A stretch of 64,000 nucleotides of DNA, from NCBI GenBank assembly GCA_030765045.1, contig CM060971.1, forward strand, positions 121,439,830-121,503,829, given 5' to 3'. A program made the position numbers and the translations under genes. Shown here piece after piece: positions 1 to 13,477 of the stretch. The notes under the pieces were generated by a model that saw only the letters and a program-made list of their open reading frames with translations, was not told where the DNA came from and did no database searches. Each line of letters starts with the position of its first letter. Position 1 is the first letter of the stretch. The stretch comes from Tenodera sinensis (Eukaryota; Arthropoda; Insecta; Mantodea; Mantidae).

Positions 1-3000
1 GATGGATGTGATGGTTGTGATGGATGTGATGTATGTGATGGTCGTGATGGATGTGATTGTTGTGATTGTTGTGATGGATGTGATGGATGTGATGGTTGTG
101 ACGGATGTGATGGTTATGATGGATGTGATTGTTGTGATGGATGTGATGGATGTGATGGATGTGATGGATGTAATGGTTGTGATTGTTGTGATGGATGTGA
201 TGGATGTGATGGTTGTGATGGATGTGATGGATGTGATGGTTGTGATGGTTGTGATGGATGTGATGGTTGTGAGGAATGTGATGGATGTAATGGATGTGAT
301 GGTTGTGATGGATGTGATGGATGTGATAGTTGTGATGGATGTGTTTGTTGTGATTATTGTGATGGATGTGATGGTTTTGATTGTTGTGATGGTTGTGATT
401 GTTGTGATGGTTGTGACGGATGTGATGGATTTGATGGATGTGATGGTTGTGATTGTTGTGATGGATGTGACGTATGTGATGGTCGTGATGGATGTGATTG
501 TTGTGATGGTTGTGATTGTTGTGATGGTTGTGATGGTTGTGATGGATGTGATGGTTGTGATGGTTGTGGTTGTTGTGATGGATGTAATGGATGTGATGGA
601 TGTGATGGTTGTGATGGATGTGATGATTGTGATGGTTGTGATGTCTGTGATGAATGTGATGGTTGTGATGGTTGTGATGGATGTGATGGATGTGATGGAT
701 GTGATGGTTGTGATTGTTGTGATGGATGTGATGGATGAGATGGATGTGATGGTTGTGATGGTTGTAATCGATGTGATGGTTGTGATGGATGCGATGGTAG
801 TGATTGTTGTGATGGATGTGATGGATGTGATGGATGTGATGGTTGTGATGGAAGTGATGGATGTGATTGTTGTGATGGTTGTGATTGTTGTGATGGATAT
901 GATGGATGAGATGGATGTGATGGATGTGATGGATGTGATGGTTGTGATGGATGTGATGGTTGTGATGGTTGTGATTGTTGTGATTGTTGTGATGGTTGTG
1001 ATGGATGTGATGGTTGTGATGGATGTGATGGATGTGCTTGCTGTGATTGTTGAGATTGTTGTGATGGATGTGATGGTTGTGATTGGTGTGATGGTTGTGA
1101 TGGTTGTGATTGTTGTGATTGTTGTACCGGATGTGATGGATGTGATGGTTGTGATGGATGTGATGGATGTGATTGTTGTGATTGTTGTGATGGATGTGAT
1201 GGATGTGATGGTTGTGATGGATGTGATGGTTGTGATGGATGTGATGTATGTGATGGTCGTGATGGATGTGATTGTTGTGATGGTTGTGATGGATGTGATG
1301 GTTTTGATGGTTGTGATGGTTGTGATTGTTGTGATGCTTGTGAATGTTGTGATGGATGTGGTGGTTGTGATGGTTGTGATTGTTGTGATGGATATGATGT
1401 ATGTGATGGTCGTGATGGATTTGATTGTTGTGATAGTTGTGATGGATGTGATGGATCTGAGGGTTGTGATAGATGTGATGGTTGTGATGGATGTGATGGT
1501 TATGATGGATGTGATTGTTGTGATGGTTGTGATGGATGTGATGGATGTGATGGTTGTGATGGATGTGATGGTTATGATGGATGTGATTGTTGTGATGGTT
1601 GTGATGGATGTGATGGATGTAATGGTTGTGATTGTTGTGATGGTTGTGATGGATGTGATGGTTGTGACGGATGTGATGGATGTGATGGTTGTGATGGTTG
1701 TGATGGAGGTGATGGATGTGTAGGTTGTGAGGAATGTGAAGGATGTGATGGATGTGATGGTTGTGATGGATGTGATGGATGTGAGAGTTGTGATGGATGT
1801 GTTTGTTGTGATTGTTGTGATGGATGTGATGGTTTTGATTGTTGTGATGTTTGTGATATTTGTGATGGTTGTGATGGTTGTGAAGGATGTGATGGATGTG
1901 ATGGATGTGATGGTTGTGATTGTTGTGATGGATGTGATGTATGTGATGGTCGTGATGGATGTGATTGTTGTGATTGTTGTGATGGTTGTGATGTATGTGA
2001 TGGTCGTGATGGATGTGATGGTTGTGATGGTTGTGATGGTTGTGGTTGTTGTGATGGATGTGATGGATGTGATGGATGTGATGGATGTGATGGATGTGAT
2101 GGTTGTGATGATTGTGATGGTTGTGATGGCTGTGATGAATGTGATGGTTGTGATGGTTGTGATGGATGTGATGGTTGGGATTGTTGTGATGGATGTGATG
2201 GATGTGATGGTTGTGATGGTTGTAATCGATGTGATGGTTGTGATGGATGCGATGGTAGTGATTGTTGTGATGGATGTGATGGATGTAATGGATGTGATGG
2301 TTGTGATGGTTGTGATTGTTGCGAAGGCTGTGATTGTTGTGATGGATATGATGGATGAGATGGATATGATGGATGTGATGGATGTGTTGGTTGTGATGGA
2401 TGTGATGGTTGTGATGGTTGTGATTGTTGTGATGGTTGTGCTGGATGTGATGGTTGTGATGCATGTGATGGATGTGCTTGCTGTGATTGTTGAGATTGTT
2501 GTGATGGATGTGATGGTTGTGATTGCTGTGATTGTTCTGATGGTTGTCATTGTTGTACCGGATGTGATGGATGTGATGGTTGTGATGGATGTGATGGATG
2601 TGATTGCTGTGATTGTTGTGATTTTTGTGATTGTTGTGATGGTTGTGATGGATGTGATGGTTGTGATGATTGTGATGGTTGTGATTGTTGTGATGGTTGT
2701 GATGGATGTGATGGATGTGATGGTTTTGATGGATGTGATGATTGTCATGGATGTGATGGTTGTGATGGTTGTGTTGGATGTGATGGATGTGATGGTTGTG
2801 ATGGATGTGATGGATGTGATGATTGTGATGGATGTGATGGTTGTGATGGATGTGATGGTTGTGATGGTTGTGATGGTTGTGATGGATGTGATGTATGTGA
2901 TGGATGTGATGGTTGTGATGGATGTGATGGATGTGATGGTTGTGATGGTTGTGATTATTGTGATGGTTGTGATTGTTGTGATGGATGTGATGGATGTTCT

Positions 3001-5240
3001 GGATGTGATGGATGTGATGGACGTGATGGATGTGATGGATGTTATGGTTGTGATGGTTGTGATTGTTGTGATTGATGTGATGGTTGTGACGGATGTGATA
3101 GTTGTGATGTTTGTCATGGCTGTGATGGATGTGATGGTTGTGATGGATGTGATGGATGTGATAGTTGTGATGGATGTGATGGTTGTGATGGATGTGATGG
3201 TTGTGATGGTTGTGATGGCTGCGATGGAATTGATGGATGTGATGGTTGTGATGGATGTGATGGTTGTGTTGGATGTGATGGATGTGATGGACTGTGATGG
3301 ATGTGATGGTTGTGATGGATGTGATGGTTGTGATGCATGTGATGGTTGTGTTGTTGTGACTGCTGTGATGGTTGTGATGGATGTGATGGTTGTGATGGAT
3401 GTGATGGTTGTGATTGATGTGATTGTTGTGATGGATGTGGTGGATGTGATGCTTGTGATGGATGTGATGGTTGTGATGGATGTGATGGCTTCGATGGTTG
3501 TGATGGATGTGATGGTTATCATAGCTGCGAAGGATGTGATGGTTGTGATTGCTGTGATGGATGTGATGGATGTGATGGTTCTGATGGATGTGATGGTTGT
3601 GATGGATGTGATGGTTATCATGGCTGCGATGGATGTGATGGTTGTGATGGTTGTGATTGCTGTGATGGATGTGATGGATGTGATGGTTCTGATGGATGTG
3701 ATGGATGTGATGGTTGTGATGGATGTGATGGTTGTGATGGTTGTGATTGTTGTGATTGTTGTGATGGTTGTGATGGTTGTGATGCTTGTGTTGGATGTGA
3801 TGGTTATGATTGTAGTGATGGATGTGATGGTTGTGATGCTTGTGATGGTTGTGACTGTTGTGATTGTTGTGATGGATGTGATGGTTGTGATGGATGTGAT
3901 GGTTGTGATGGTTGTGATGGTTGTGGTTGTTGTGATGGATGTGATGGATGTGATGGATGTGATGGATGTGATGGATGTGATGGTTGTGATGATTGTGATG
4001 GTTGTGATGGCTGTGATGAATGTGATGGTTGTGATGGTTGTGATGGATGTGATGGATGTGATGGTTGGGATTGTTGTGATGGATGTGATGGATGTGATGG
4101 TTGTGATGGTTGTAATCGATGTGATGGTTGTGATGGATGCGATGGTAGTGATTGTTGTGATGGATGTGATGGATGTAATGGATGTGATGGTTGTGATGGT
4201 TGTGATTGTTGCGAAGGCTGTGATTGTTGTGATGGATATGATGGATGAGATGGATATGATGGATGTGATGGATGTGATGGTTGTGATGGATGTGATGGTT
4301 GTGATGGTTGTGATTGTTGTGATGGTTGTGCTGGATGTGATGGTTGTGATGCATGTGATGGATGTGCTTGCTGTGATTGTTGAGATTGTTGTGATGGATG
4401 TGATGGTTGTGATTGCTGTGATTGTTCTGATGGTTGTCATTGTTGTACCGGATGTGATGGATGTGATGGTTGTGATGGATGTGATGGTTGTGATGGTTGT
4501 GATTGTTGTGATTGTTGTGATGGTTGTGATGGTTGTGATGCTTGTGTTGGATGTGATGGTTATGATTGTAGTGATGGATGTGATGGTTGTGATGCTTGTG
4601 ATGGTTGTGACTGTTGTGATGGATGTGATGGATGTGATGGTTGTCATGGTTGTGATGGTTGTGATGGATGTGATGGTTGTGATGGATGTGATGGTTGTGA
4701 TGGATGTGATGGATGTGATGGTTGTGATGGTTGTGATTATTGTGATGGTTGTGATTGTTGTGATGGATGTGATGGATGTTCTGGATGTGATGGATGTGAT
4801 GGACGTGATGGATGTGATGGATGTTATGGTTGTGATGGTTGTGATTGTTGTGATTGATGTGATGGTTGTGACGGATGTGATAGTTGTGATGTTTGTCATG
4901 GCTGTGATGGATGTGATGGTTGTGATGGTTGTGATGGATGTGATGGATGTGATAGTTGTGATGGATGTGATGGTTGTGATGGATGTGATTGTTGTGATGG
5001 ATGTGATGGCTGCGATGGAATTGATGGTTGTGATGGTTGTGATGGATGTGATGGATGTGATGGTTGGGATTGTTGTGATGGATGTGATGGATGTGATGGT
5101 TGTGATGGTTGTAATCGATGTGATGGTTGTGATGGATGCGATGGTAGTGATTGTTGTGATGGATGTGATGGATGTAATGGATGTGATGGTTGTGATGGTT
5201 GTGATTGTTGCGAAGGCTGTGATTGTTGTGATGGATATGA
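1..5240. repeat. Higher-order block A, copy 1 (5'-truncated by window)
   Basis: This block aligns to 6246 onward at an offset of 6,245 bp, rising to 6,263 bp after two 9-bp gains in the later copy (near 8030 and 8420). TACCGG marks lie at 1125, 2556 and 4446, and the GGACTGTG insertion at 3291. Internal duplications are visible: a GGTTGGGATTG variant at about 2171 recurs at 4061 (+1,890) and 5060 (+999). The block leaves the A order at about 5240, where the GATGGATATGATGG variant is followed by sequence matching about 2660 instead of the expected GATGAGATGG. The start is cut by the window edge. Confidence 0.85.
3291..3360. other. Register-shift cassette (+1 then -1), A copy 1
   Basis: An extra C in GGACTGTG shifts the 9-bp register by one, and an 8-base unit TGTGTTGT just before TGTGACTGC restores it about 60 bp later. 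The same insertion occurs at 9554, 12434, 13478, 15234, 44004, 50756 and 51800; all but 44004 are followed by the compensating short unit. In any translated frame this produces a short patch in a different frame, then a return. Confidence 0.8.
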
Positions 5241-6245
5241 TGGTTGTGATGATTGTGATGGTTGTGATTGTTGTGATGGTTGTGATGGATGTGATGGATG
5301 TGATGGTTTTGATGGATGTGATGATTGTCATGGATGTGATGGTTGTGATGGTTGTGTTGGATGTGATGGATGTGATGGTTGTGATGGATGTGATGGATGT
5401 GATGATTGTAATGGATGTGATGGTTGTGATGGATGTGATGGTTGTGATGGTTGTGATGGTTGTGATGGATGTGATGGTTGTGATGGATGTGATGGTTGTG
5501 ATGGATGTGATGGATGTGATGGTTGTGATGGTTGTGATTATTGTGATGGTTGTGATGGATGTGATGGATGTTCTGGGTGTGATGGATGTGATGAATGTGA
5601 TGGACGTGATGGATGTGATGGATGTTATGGTTGTGATGGTTGTGATGGTTGTGATTGTTGTGATGGATGTGATGGTTGTGACGGATGTGATAGTGTGATG
5701 TTTGTGATGGCTGTGATGGATGTGATGGATGTGATGGTTGTGATGGATGTGATGGATGTGATGGATGTGATGGTTGTGATGGACGTGATGGATGTGATAG
5801 TTGTGATGGATGTGTTTGTTGTCATTGTTGTGATGGATGTGATGGTTTTTATTCTTGTGATGGTTGTGATTGTTGTGATGGTTGTAAAGGATGTGATGGA
5901 TGTGATGGTTGTGATGGTTGTGGTGGTTGTGATTGTTGTGATGGATGTGATGTATGTGATGGTCGTGATGGATGTGATTGTTGTGATTGTTGTGATTGAT
6001 GTGATGGATGTGATGGATGTGATGGATGTGATGATTGTGATGGTTGTGATGGTTGTGATGGCTGTGAAGGATGTGATGGTTGTGATGGTTGTGATGGATG
6101 TGATGGATGTGATGGTTGTGATGGATGTGAGGGCTATGATGGATGTGATTTTTGTGATGGTTGTGATTTTTGTGATGGATGTAATGGATGTGATGGTTGT
6201 GATGGATGTGATGTATGTGATGGTCGTGATGGATGTGATTGTTGT
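5241..6245. repeat. Junction segment between A copies
   Basis: This stretch is 9-bp array with a different variant order from either A block. The part from 5241 to about 5690 matches about 2660-3100 at an offset of 2,582 bp (the GATTGTCATGG variant at 2741 recurs at 5323). From about 5694 a one-base loss (GATAGTGTGATG) shifts the register, and the following ~550 bp resembles 32187-32760 and 40280-40850 in the B region. It therefore looks like a recombination patch joining A-internal and B-like sequence. Boundaries are approximate to one or two units. Confidence 0.7.
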
Positions 6246-9200
6246 GATGGATGTGATGGTTGTGATGGATGTGATGTATGTGATGGTCGTGATGGATGTG
6301 ATTGTTGTGATTGTTGTGATGGATGTGATGGATGTGATGGTTGTGACGGATGTGATGGTTATGATGGATGTGATTGTTGTGATGGATGTGATGGATGTGA
6401 TGGATGTGATGGATGTAATGGTTGTGATTGTTGTGATGGATGTGATGGATGTGATGGTTGTGATGGATGTGATGGATGTGATGGTTGTGATGGTTGTGAT
6501 GGATGTGATGGTTGTGAGGAATGTGATGGATGTAATGGATGTGATGGTTGTGATGGATGTGATGGATGTGATAGTTGTGATGGATGTGTTTGTTGTGATT
6601 ATTGTGATGGATGTGATGGTTTTGATTGTTGTGATGGTTGTGATTGTTGTGATGGTTGTGACGGATGTGATGGATTTGATGGATGTGATGGTTGTGATTG
6701 TTGTGATGGATGTGACGTATGTGATGGTCGTGATGGATGTGATTGTTGTGATGGTTGTGATTGTTGTGATGGTTGTGATGGTTGTGATGGATGTGATGGT
6801 TGTGATGGTTGTGGTTGTTGTGATGGATGTAATGGATGTGATGGATGTGATGGTTGTGATGGATGTGATGATTGTGATGGTTGTGATGTCTGTGATGAAT
6901 GTGATGGTTGTGATGGTTGTGATGGATGTGATGGATGTGATGGATGTGATGGTTGTGATTGTTGTGATGGATGTGATGGATGAGATGGATGTGATGGTTG
7001 TGATGGTTGTAATCGATGTGATGGTTGTGATGGATGCGATGGTAGTGATTGTTGTGATGGATGTGATGGATGTGATGGATGTGATGGTTGTGATGGAAGT
7101 GATGGATGTGATTGTTGTGATGGTTGTGATTGTTGTGATGGATATGATGGATGAGATGGATGTGATGGATGTGATGGATGTGATGGTTGTGATGGATGTG
7201 ATGGTTGTGATGGTTGTGATTGTTGTGATTGTTGTGATGGTTGTGATGGATGTGATGGTTGTGATGGATGTGATGGATGTGCTTGCTGTGATTGTTGAGA
7301 TTGTTGTGATGGATGTGATGGTTGTGATTGTTGTGATGGTTGTGATGGTTGTGATTGTTGTGATTGTTGTACCGGATGTGATGGATGTGATGGTTGTGAT
7401 GGATGTGATGGATGTGATTGTTGTGATTGTTGTGATGGATGTGATGGATGTGATGGTTGTGATGGATGTGATGGTTGTGATGGATGTGATGTATGTGATG
7501 GTCGTGATGGATGTGATTGTTGTGATGGTTGTGATGGATGTGATGGTTTTGATGGTTGTGATGGTTGTGATTGTTGTGATGCTTGTGAATGTTGTGATGG
7601 ATGTGGTGGTTGTGATGGTTGTGATTGTTGTGATGGATGTGATGTATGTGATGGTCGTGATGGATTTGATTGTTGTGATAGTTGTGATGGATGTGATGGA
7701 TCTGAGGGTTGTGATAGATGTGATGGTTGTGATGGATGTGATGGTTATGATGGATGTGATTGTTGTGATGGTTGTGATGGATGTGATGGATGTGATGGTT
7801 GTGATGGATGTGATGGTTATGATGGATGTGATTGTTGTGATGGTTGTGATGGATGTGATGGATGTAATGGTTGTGATTGTTGTGATGGTTGTGATGGATG
7901 TGATGGTTGTGACGGATGTGATGGATGTGATGGTTGTGATGGTTGTGATGGAGGTGATGGATGTGTAGGTTGTGAGGAATGTGAAGGATGTGATGGATGT
8001 GATGGTTGTGATGGATGTGATGGATGTGATGGATGTTAGAGTTGTGATGGATGTGTTTGTTGTGATTGTTGTGATGGATGTGATGGTTTTGATTGTTGTG
8101 ATGTTTGTGATATTTGTGATGGTTGTGATGGTTGTGAAGGATGTGATGGATGTGATGGATGTGATGGTTGTGATTGTTGTGATGGATGTGATGTATGTGA
8201 TGGTCGTGATGGATGTGATTGTTGTGATTGTTGTGATGGTTGTGATGTATGTGATGGTCGTGATGGATGTGATGGTTGTGATGGTTGTGATGGTTGTGGT
8301 TGTTGTGATGGATGTGATGGATGTGATGGATGTGATGGATGTGATGGATGTGATGGTTGTGATGATTGTGATGGTTGTGATGGCTGTGATGAATGTGATG
8401 GTTGTGATGGTTGTGATGGATGTGATGGATGTGATGGTTGGGATTGTTGTGATGGATGTGATGGATGTGATGGTTGTGATGGTTGTAATCGATGTGATGG
8501 TTGTGATGGATGCGATGGTAGTGATTGTTGTGATGGATGTGATGGATGTAATGGATGTGATGGTTGTGATGGTTGTGATTGTTGCGAAGGCTGTGATTGT
8601 TGTGATGGATATGATGGATGAGATGGATATGATGGATGTGATGGATGTGTTGGTTGTGATGGATGTGATGGTTGTGATGGTTGTGATTGTTGTGATGGTT
8701 GTGCTGGATGTGATGGTTGTGATGCATGTGATGGATGTGCTTGCTGTGATTGTTGAGATTGTTGTGATGGATGTGATGGTTGTGATTGCTGTGATTGTTC
8801 TGATGGTTGTCATTGTTGTACCGGATGTGATGGATGTGATGGTTGTGATGGATGTGATGGATGTGATTGCTGTGATTGTTGTGATTTTTGTGATTGTTGT
8901 GATGGTTGTGATGGATGTGATGGTTGTGATGATTGTGATGGTTGTGATTGTTGTGATGGTTGTGATGGATGTGATGGATGTGATGGTTTTGATGGATGTG
9001 ATGATTGTCATGGATGTGATGGTTGTGATGGTTGTGTTGGATGTGATGGATGTGATGGTTGTGATGGATGTGATGGATGTGATGATTGTGATGGATGTGA
9101 TGGTTGTGATGGATGTGATGGTTGTGATGGTTGTGATGGTTGTGATGGATGTGATGTATGTGATGGATGTGATGGTTGTGATGGATGTGATGGATGTGAT

Positions 9201-11500
9201 GGTTGTGATGGTTGTGATTATTGTGATGGTTGTGATTGTTGTGATGGATGTGATGGATGTTCTGGATGTGATGGATGTGATGGACGTGATGGATGTGATG
9301 GATGTTATGGTTGTGATGGTTGTGATTGTTGTGATTGATGTGATGGTTGTGACGGATGTGATAGTTGTGATGTTTGTCATGGCTGTGATGGATGTGATGG
9401 TTGTGATGGATGTGATGGATGTGATAGTTGTGATGGATGTGATGGTTGTGATGGATGTGATGGTTGTGATGGTTGTGATGGCTGCGATGGAATTGATGGA
9501 TGTGATGGTTGTGATGGATGTGATGGTTGTGTTGGATGTGATGGATGTGATGGACTGTGATGGATGTGATGGTTGTGATGGATGTGATGGTTGTGATGCA
9601 TGTGATGGTTGTGTTGTTGTGACTGCTGTGATGGTTGTGATGGATGTGATGGTTGTGATGGATGTGATGGTTGTGATTGATGTGATTGTTGTGATGGATG
9701 TGGTGGATGTGATGCTTGTGATGGATGTGATGGTTGTGATGGATGTGATGGCTTCGATGGTTGTGATGGATGTGATGGTTATCATAGCTGCGAAGGATGT
9801 GATGGTTGTGATTGCTGTGATGGATGTGATGGATGTGATGGTTCTGATGGATGTGATGGTTGTGATGGATGTGATGGTTATCATGGCTGCGATGGATGTG
9901 ATGGTTGTGATGGTTGTGATTGCTGTGATGGATGTGATGGATGTGATGGTTCTGATGGATGTGATGGATGTGATGGTTGTGATGGATGTGATGGTTGTGA
10001 TGGTTGTGATTGTTGTGATTGTTGTGATGGTTGTGATGGTTGTGATGCTTGTGTTGGATGTGATGGTTATGATTGTAGTGATGGATGTGATGGTTGTGAT
10101 GCTTGTGATGGTTGTGACTGTTGTGATTGTTGTGATGGATGTGATGGTTGTGATGGATGTGATGGTTGTGATGGTTGTGATGGTTGTGGTTGTTGTGATG
10201 GATGTGATGGATGTGATGGATGTGATGGATGTGATGGATGTGATGGATGTGATGATTGTGATGGTTGTGATGGCTGTGATGAATGTGATGGTTGTGATGG
10301 TTGTGATGGATGTGATGGATGTGATGGTTGGGATTGTTGTGATGGATGTGATGGATGTGATGGTTGTGATGGTTGTAATCGATGTGATGGTTGTGATGGA
10401 TGCGATGGTAGTGATTGTTGTGATGGATGTGATGGATGTAATGGATGTGATGGTTGTGATGGTTGTGATTGTTGCGAAGGCTGTGATTGTTGTGATGGAT
10501 ATGATGGATGAGATGGATATGATGGATGTGATGGATGTGATGGTTGTGATGGATGTGATGGTTGTGATGGTTGTGATTGTTGTGATGGTTGTGCTGGATG
10601 TGATGGTTGTGATGCATGTGATGGATGTGCTTGCTGTGATTGTTGAGATTGTTGTGATGGATGTGATGGTTGTGATTGCTGTGATTGTTCTGATGGTTGT
10701 CATTGTTGTACCGGATGTGATGGATGTGATGGTTGTGATGGATGTGATGGTTGTGATGGTTGTGATTGTTGTGATTGTTGTGATGGTTGTGATGGTTGTG
10801 ATGCTTGTGTTGGATGTGATGGTTATGATTGTAGTGATGGATGTGATGGTTGTGATGCTTGTGATGGTTGTGACTGTTGTGATGGATGTGATGGATGTGA
10901 TGGTTGTCATGGTTGTGATGGTTGTGATGGATGTGATGGTTGTGATGGATGTGATGGTTGTGATGGATGTGATGGATGTGATGGTTGTGATGGTTGTGAT
11001 TATTGTGATGGTTGTGATTGTTGTGATGGATGTTCTGGATGTGATGGATGTGATGGACGTGATGGATGTGATGGATGTTATGGTTGTGATGGTTGTGATT
11101 GTTGTGATTGATGTGATGGTTGTGACGGATGTGATAGTTGTGATGTTTGTCATGGCTGTGATGGATGTGATGGTTGTGATGGTTGTGATGGATGTGATGG
11201 ATGTGATAGTTGTGATGGATGTGATGGTTGTGATGGATGTGATTGTTGTGATGGATGTGATGGCTGCGATGGAATTGATGGTTGTGATGGTTGTGATGGA
11301 TGTGATGGATGTGATGGTTGGGATTGTTGTGATGGATGTGATGGATGTGATGGTTGTGATGGTTGTAATCGATGTGATGGTTGTGATGGATGCGATGGTA
11401 GTGATTGTTGTGATGGATGTGATGGATGTAATGGATGTGATGGTTGTGATGGTTGTGATTGTTGCGAAGGCTGTGATTGTTGTGATGGATATGATGGATG
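6246..11500. repeat. Higher-order block A, copy 2
   Basis: This block repeats the variant order of 1-5240. TACCGG marks fall at 7370, 8819 and 10709 (each 6,245 or 6,263 bp from its partner in copy 1) and the GGACTGTG insertion at 9554 (3291 + 6,263). It keeps the 1,890 bp internal duplication (8434 and 10324 for the GGTTGGGATTG variant) and a 990 bp one (11314), where copy 1 has 999. Unlike copy 1 it continues into GATGAGATGG near 11500. Differences from copy 1 are scattered single bases and whole-unit gains or losses. Confidence 0.85.
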
Positions 11501-13477
11501 AGATGGATATGATGGATGTGATGGATGTGATGGTTGTGATGGATGTGATGGTTGTGATGGTTGTGATTGTTGTGATGGTTGTGCTGGATGTGATGGTTGT
11601 GATGCATGTGATGGATGTGCTTGCTGTGATTGTTGAGATTGTTGTGATGGATGTGATGGTTGTGATTGCTGTGATTGTTCTGATGGTTGTCATTGTTGTA
11701 CCGGATGTGATGGATGTGATGGTTGTGATGGATGTGATGGATGTGATTGCTGTGATTGTTGTGATTTTTGTGATTGTTGTGATGGTTGTGATGGATGTGA
11801 TGGTTGTGATGATTGTGACGGTTGTGATTGTTGTGATGGTTGTGATGGATGTGATGGATGTGATGGTTTTGATGGATGTGATGATTGTCATGGATGTGAT
11901 GGTTGTGATGGTTGTGTTGGATGTGATGGATGTGATGGTTGTGATGGATGTGATGGATGTGATGATTGTGATGGATGTGATGGTTGTGATGGATGTGATG
12001 GTTGTGATGGTTGTGATGGTTGTGATGGATGTGATGTATGTGATGGATGTGATGGTTGTGATGGATGTGATGGATGTGATGGTTGTGATGGTTGTGATTA
12101 TTGTGATGGTTGTGATTGTTGTGATGGATGTGATGGATGTTCTGGATGTGATGGATGTGATGGACGTGATGGATGTGATGGATGTTATGGTTGTGATGGT
12201 TGTGATTGTTGTGATTGATGTGATGGTTGTGACGGATGTGATAGTTGTGATGTTTGTCATGGCTGTGATGGATGTGATGGTTGTGATGGATGTGATGGAT
12301 GTGATAGTTGTGATGGATGTGATGGTTGTGATGGATGTGATGGTTGTGATGGTTGTGATGGCTGCGATGGAATTGATGGATGTGATGGTTGTGATGGATG
12401 TGATGGTTGTGTTGGATGTGATGGATGTGATGGACTGTGATGGATGTGATGGTTGTGATGGATGTGATGGTTGTGTTGTTGTGACTGCTGTGATGGTTGT
12501 GATGGATGTGATGGTTGTGATGGATGTGATGGTTGTGATTGATGTGATTGTTGTGATGGATGTGGTGGATGTGATGCTTGTGATGGATGTGATGGTTGTG
12601 ATGGATGTGATGGCTGTGATGGTTGTGATGGATGTGATGGTTATCATAGCTGCGAAGGATGTGATGGTTGTGATTGCTGTGATGGATGTGATGGATGTGA
12701 TGGTTCTGATGGATGTGATGGTTGTGATGGATGTGATGGTTATCATGGCTGCGATGGATGTGATGGTTGTGATGGTTGTGATTGCTGTGATGGATGTGAT
12801 GGATGTGATGGTTCTGATGGATGTGATGGATGTGATGGTTGTGATGGATGTGATGGTTGTGATGGTTGTGATTGTTGTGATTGTTGTGATGGTTGTGATG
12901 GTTGTGATGCTTGTGTTGGATGTGATGGTTATGATTGTAGTGATGGATGTGATGGTTGTGATGCTTGTGATGGTTGTGACTGTTGTGATTGTTGTGATGG
13001 ATGTGATGGATGTGATGGTTGTCATGGTTGTGATGGTTGTGATGGATGTGATGGTTGTGATGGATGTGATGGTTGTGATGGATGTGATGGATGTGATGGT
13101 TGTGATGGTTGTGATTATTGTGATGGTTGTGATTGTTGTGATGGATGTGATGGATGTTCTGGATGTGATGGATGTGATGGACGTGATGGATGTGATGGAT
13201 GTTATGGTTGTGATGGTTGTGATTGTTGTGATTGATGTGATGGTTGTGACGGATGTGATAGTTGTGATGTTTGTCATGGCTGTGATGGATGTGATGGTTG
13301 TGATGGTTGTGATGGATGTGATGGATGTGATAGTTGTGATGGATGTGATGGTTGTGATGGATGTGATTGTTGTGATGGATGTGATGGCTGCGATGGAATT
13401 GATGGATGTGATGGTTGTGATGGATGTGATGGTTGTGATGGATGTGATGGTTGTGTTGGATGTGATGGATGTGATGG
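11501..13477. repeat. A-derived extension (nested duplication)
   Basis: The variant order here repeats the later part of block A for a further time. TACCGG at 11699 lies 9,143 bp from 2556 and 2,880 bp from 8819, and GGACTGTG at 12434 keeps both offsets (3291 + 9,143; 9554 + 2,880). Since 2,880 equals 1,890 + 990, the segment follows from the nested duplications of block A. It runs into block C at the next GGACTGTG mark (13478). The right boundary is set by that landmark and is arbitrary by up to a few hundred bases. Confidence 0.7.
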
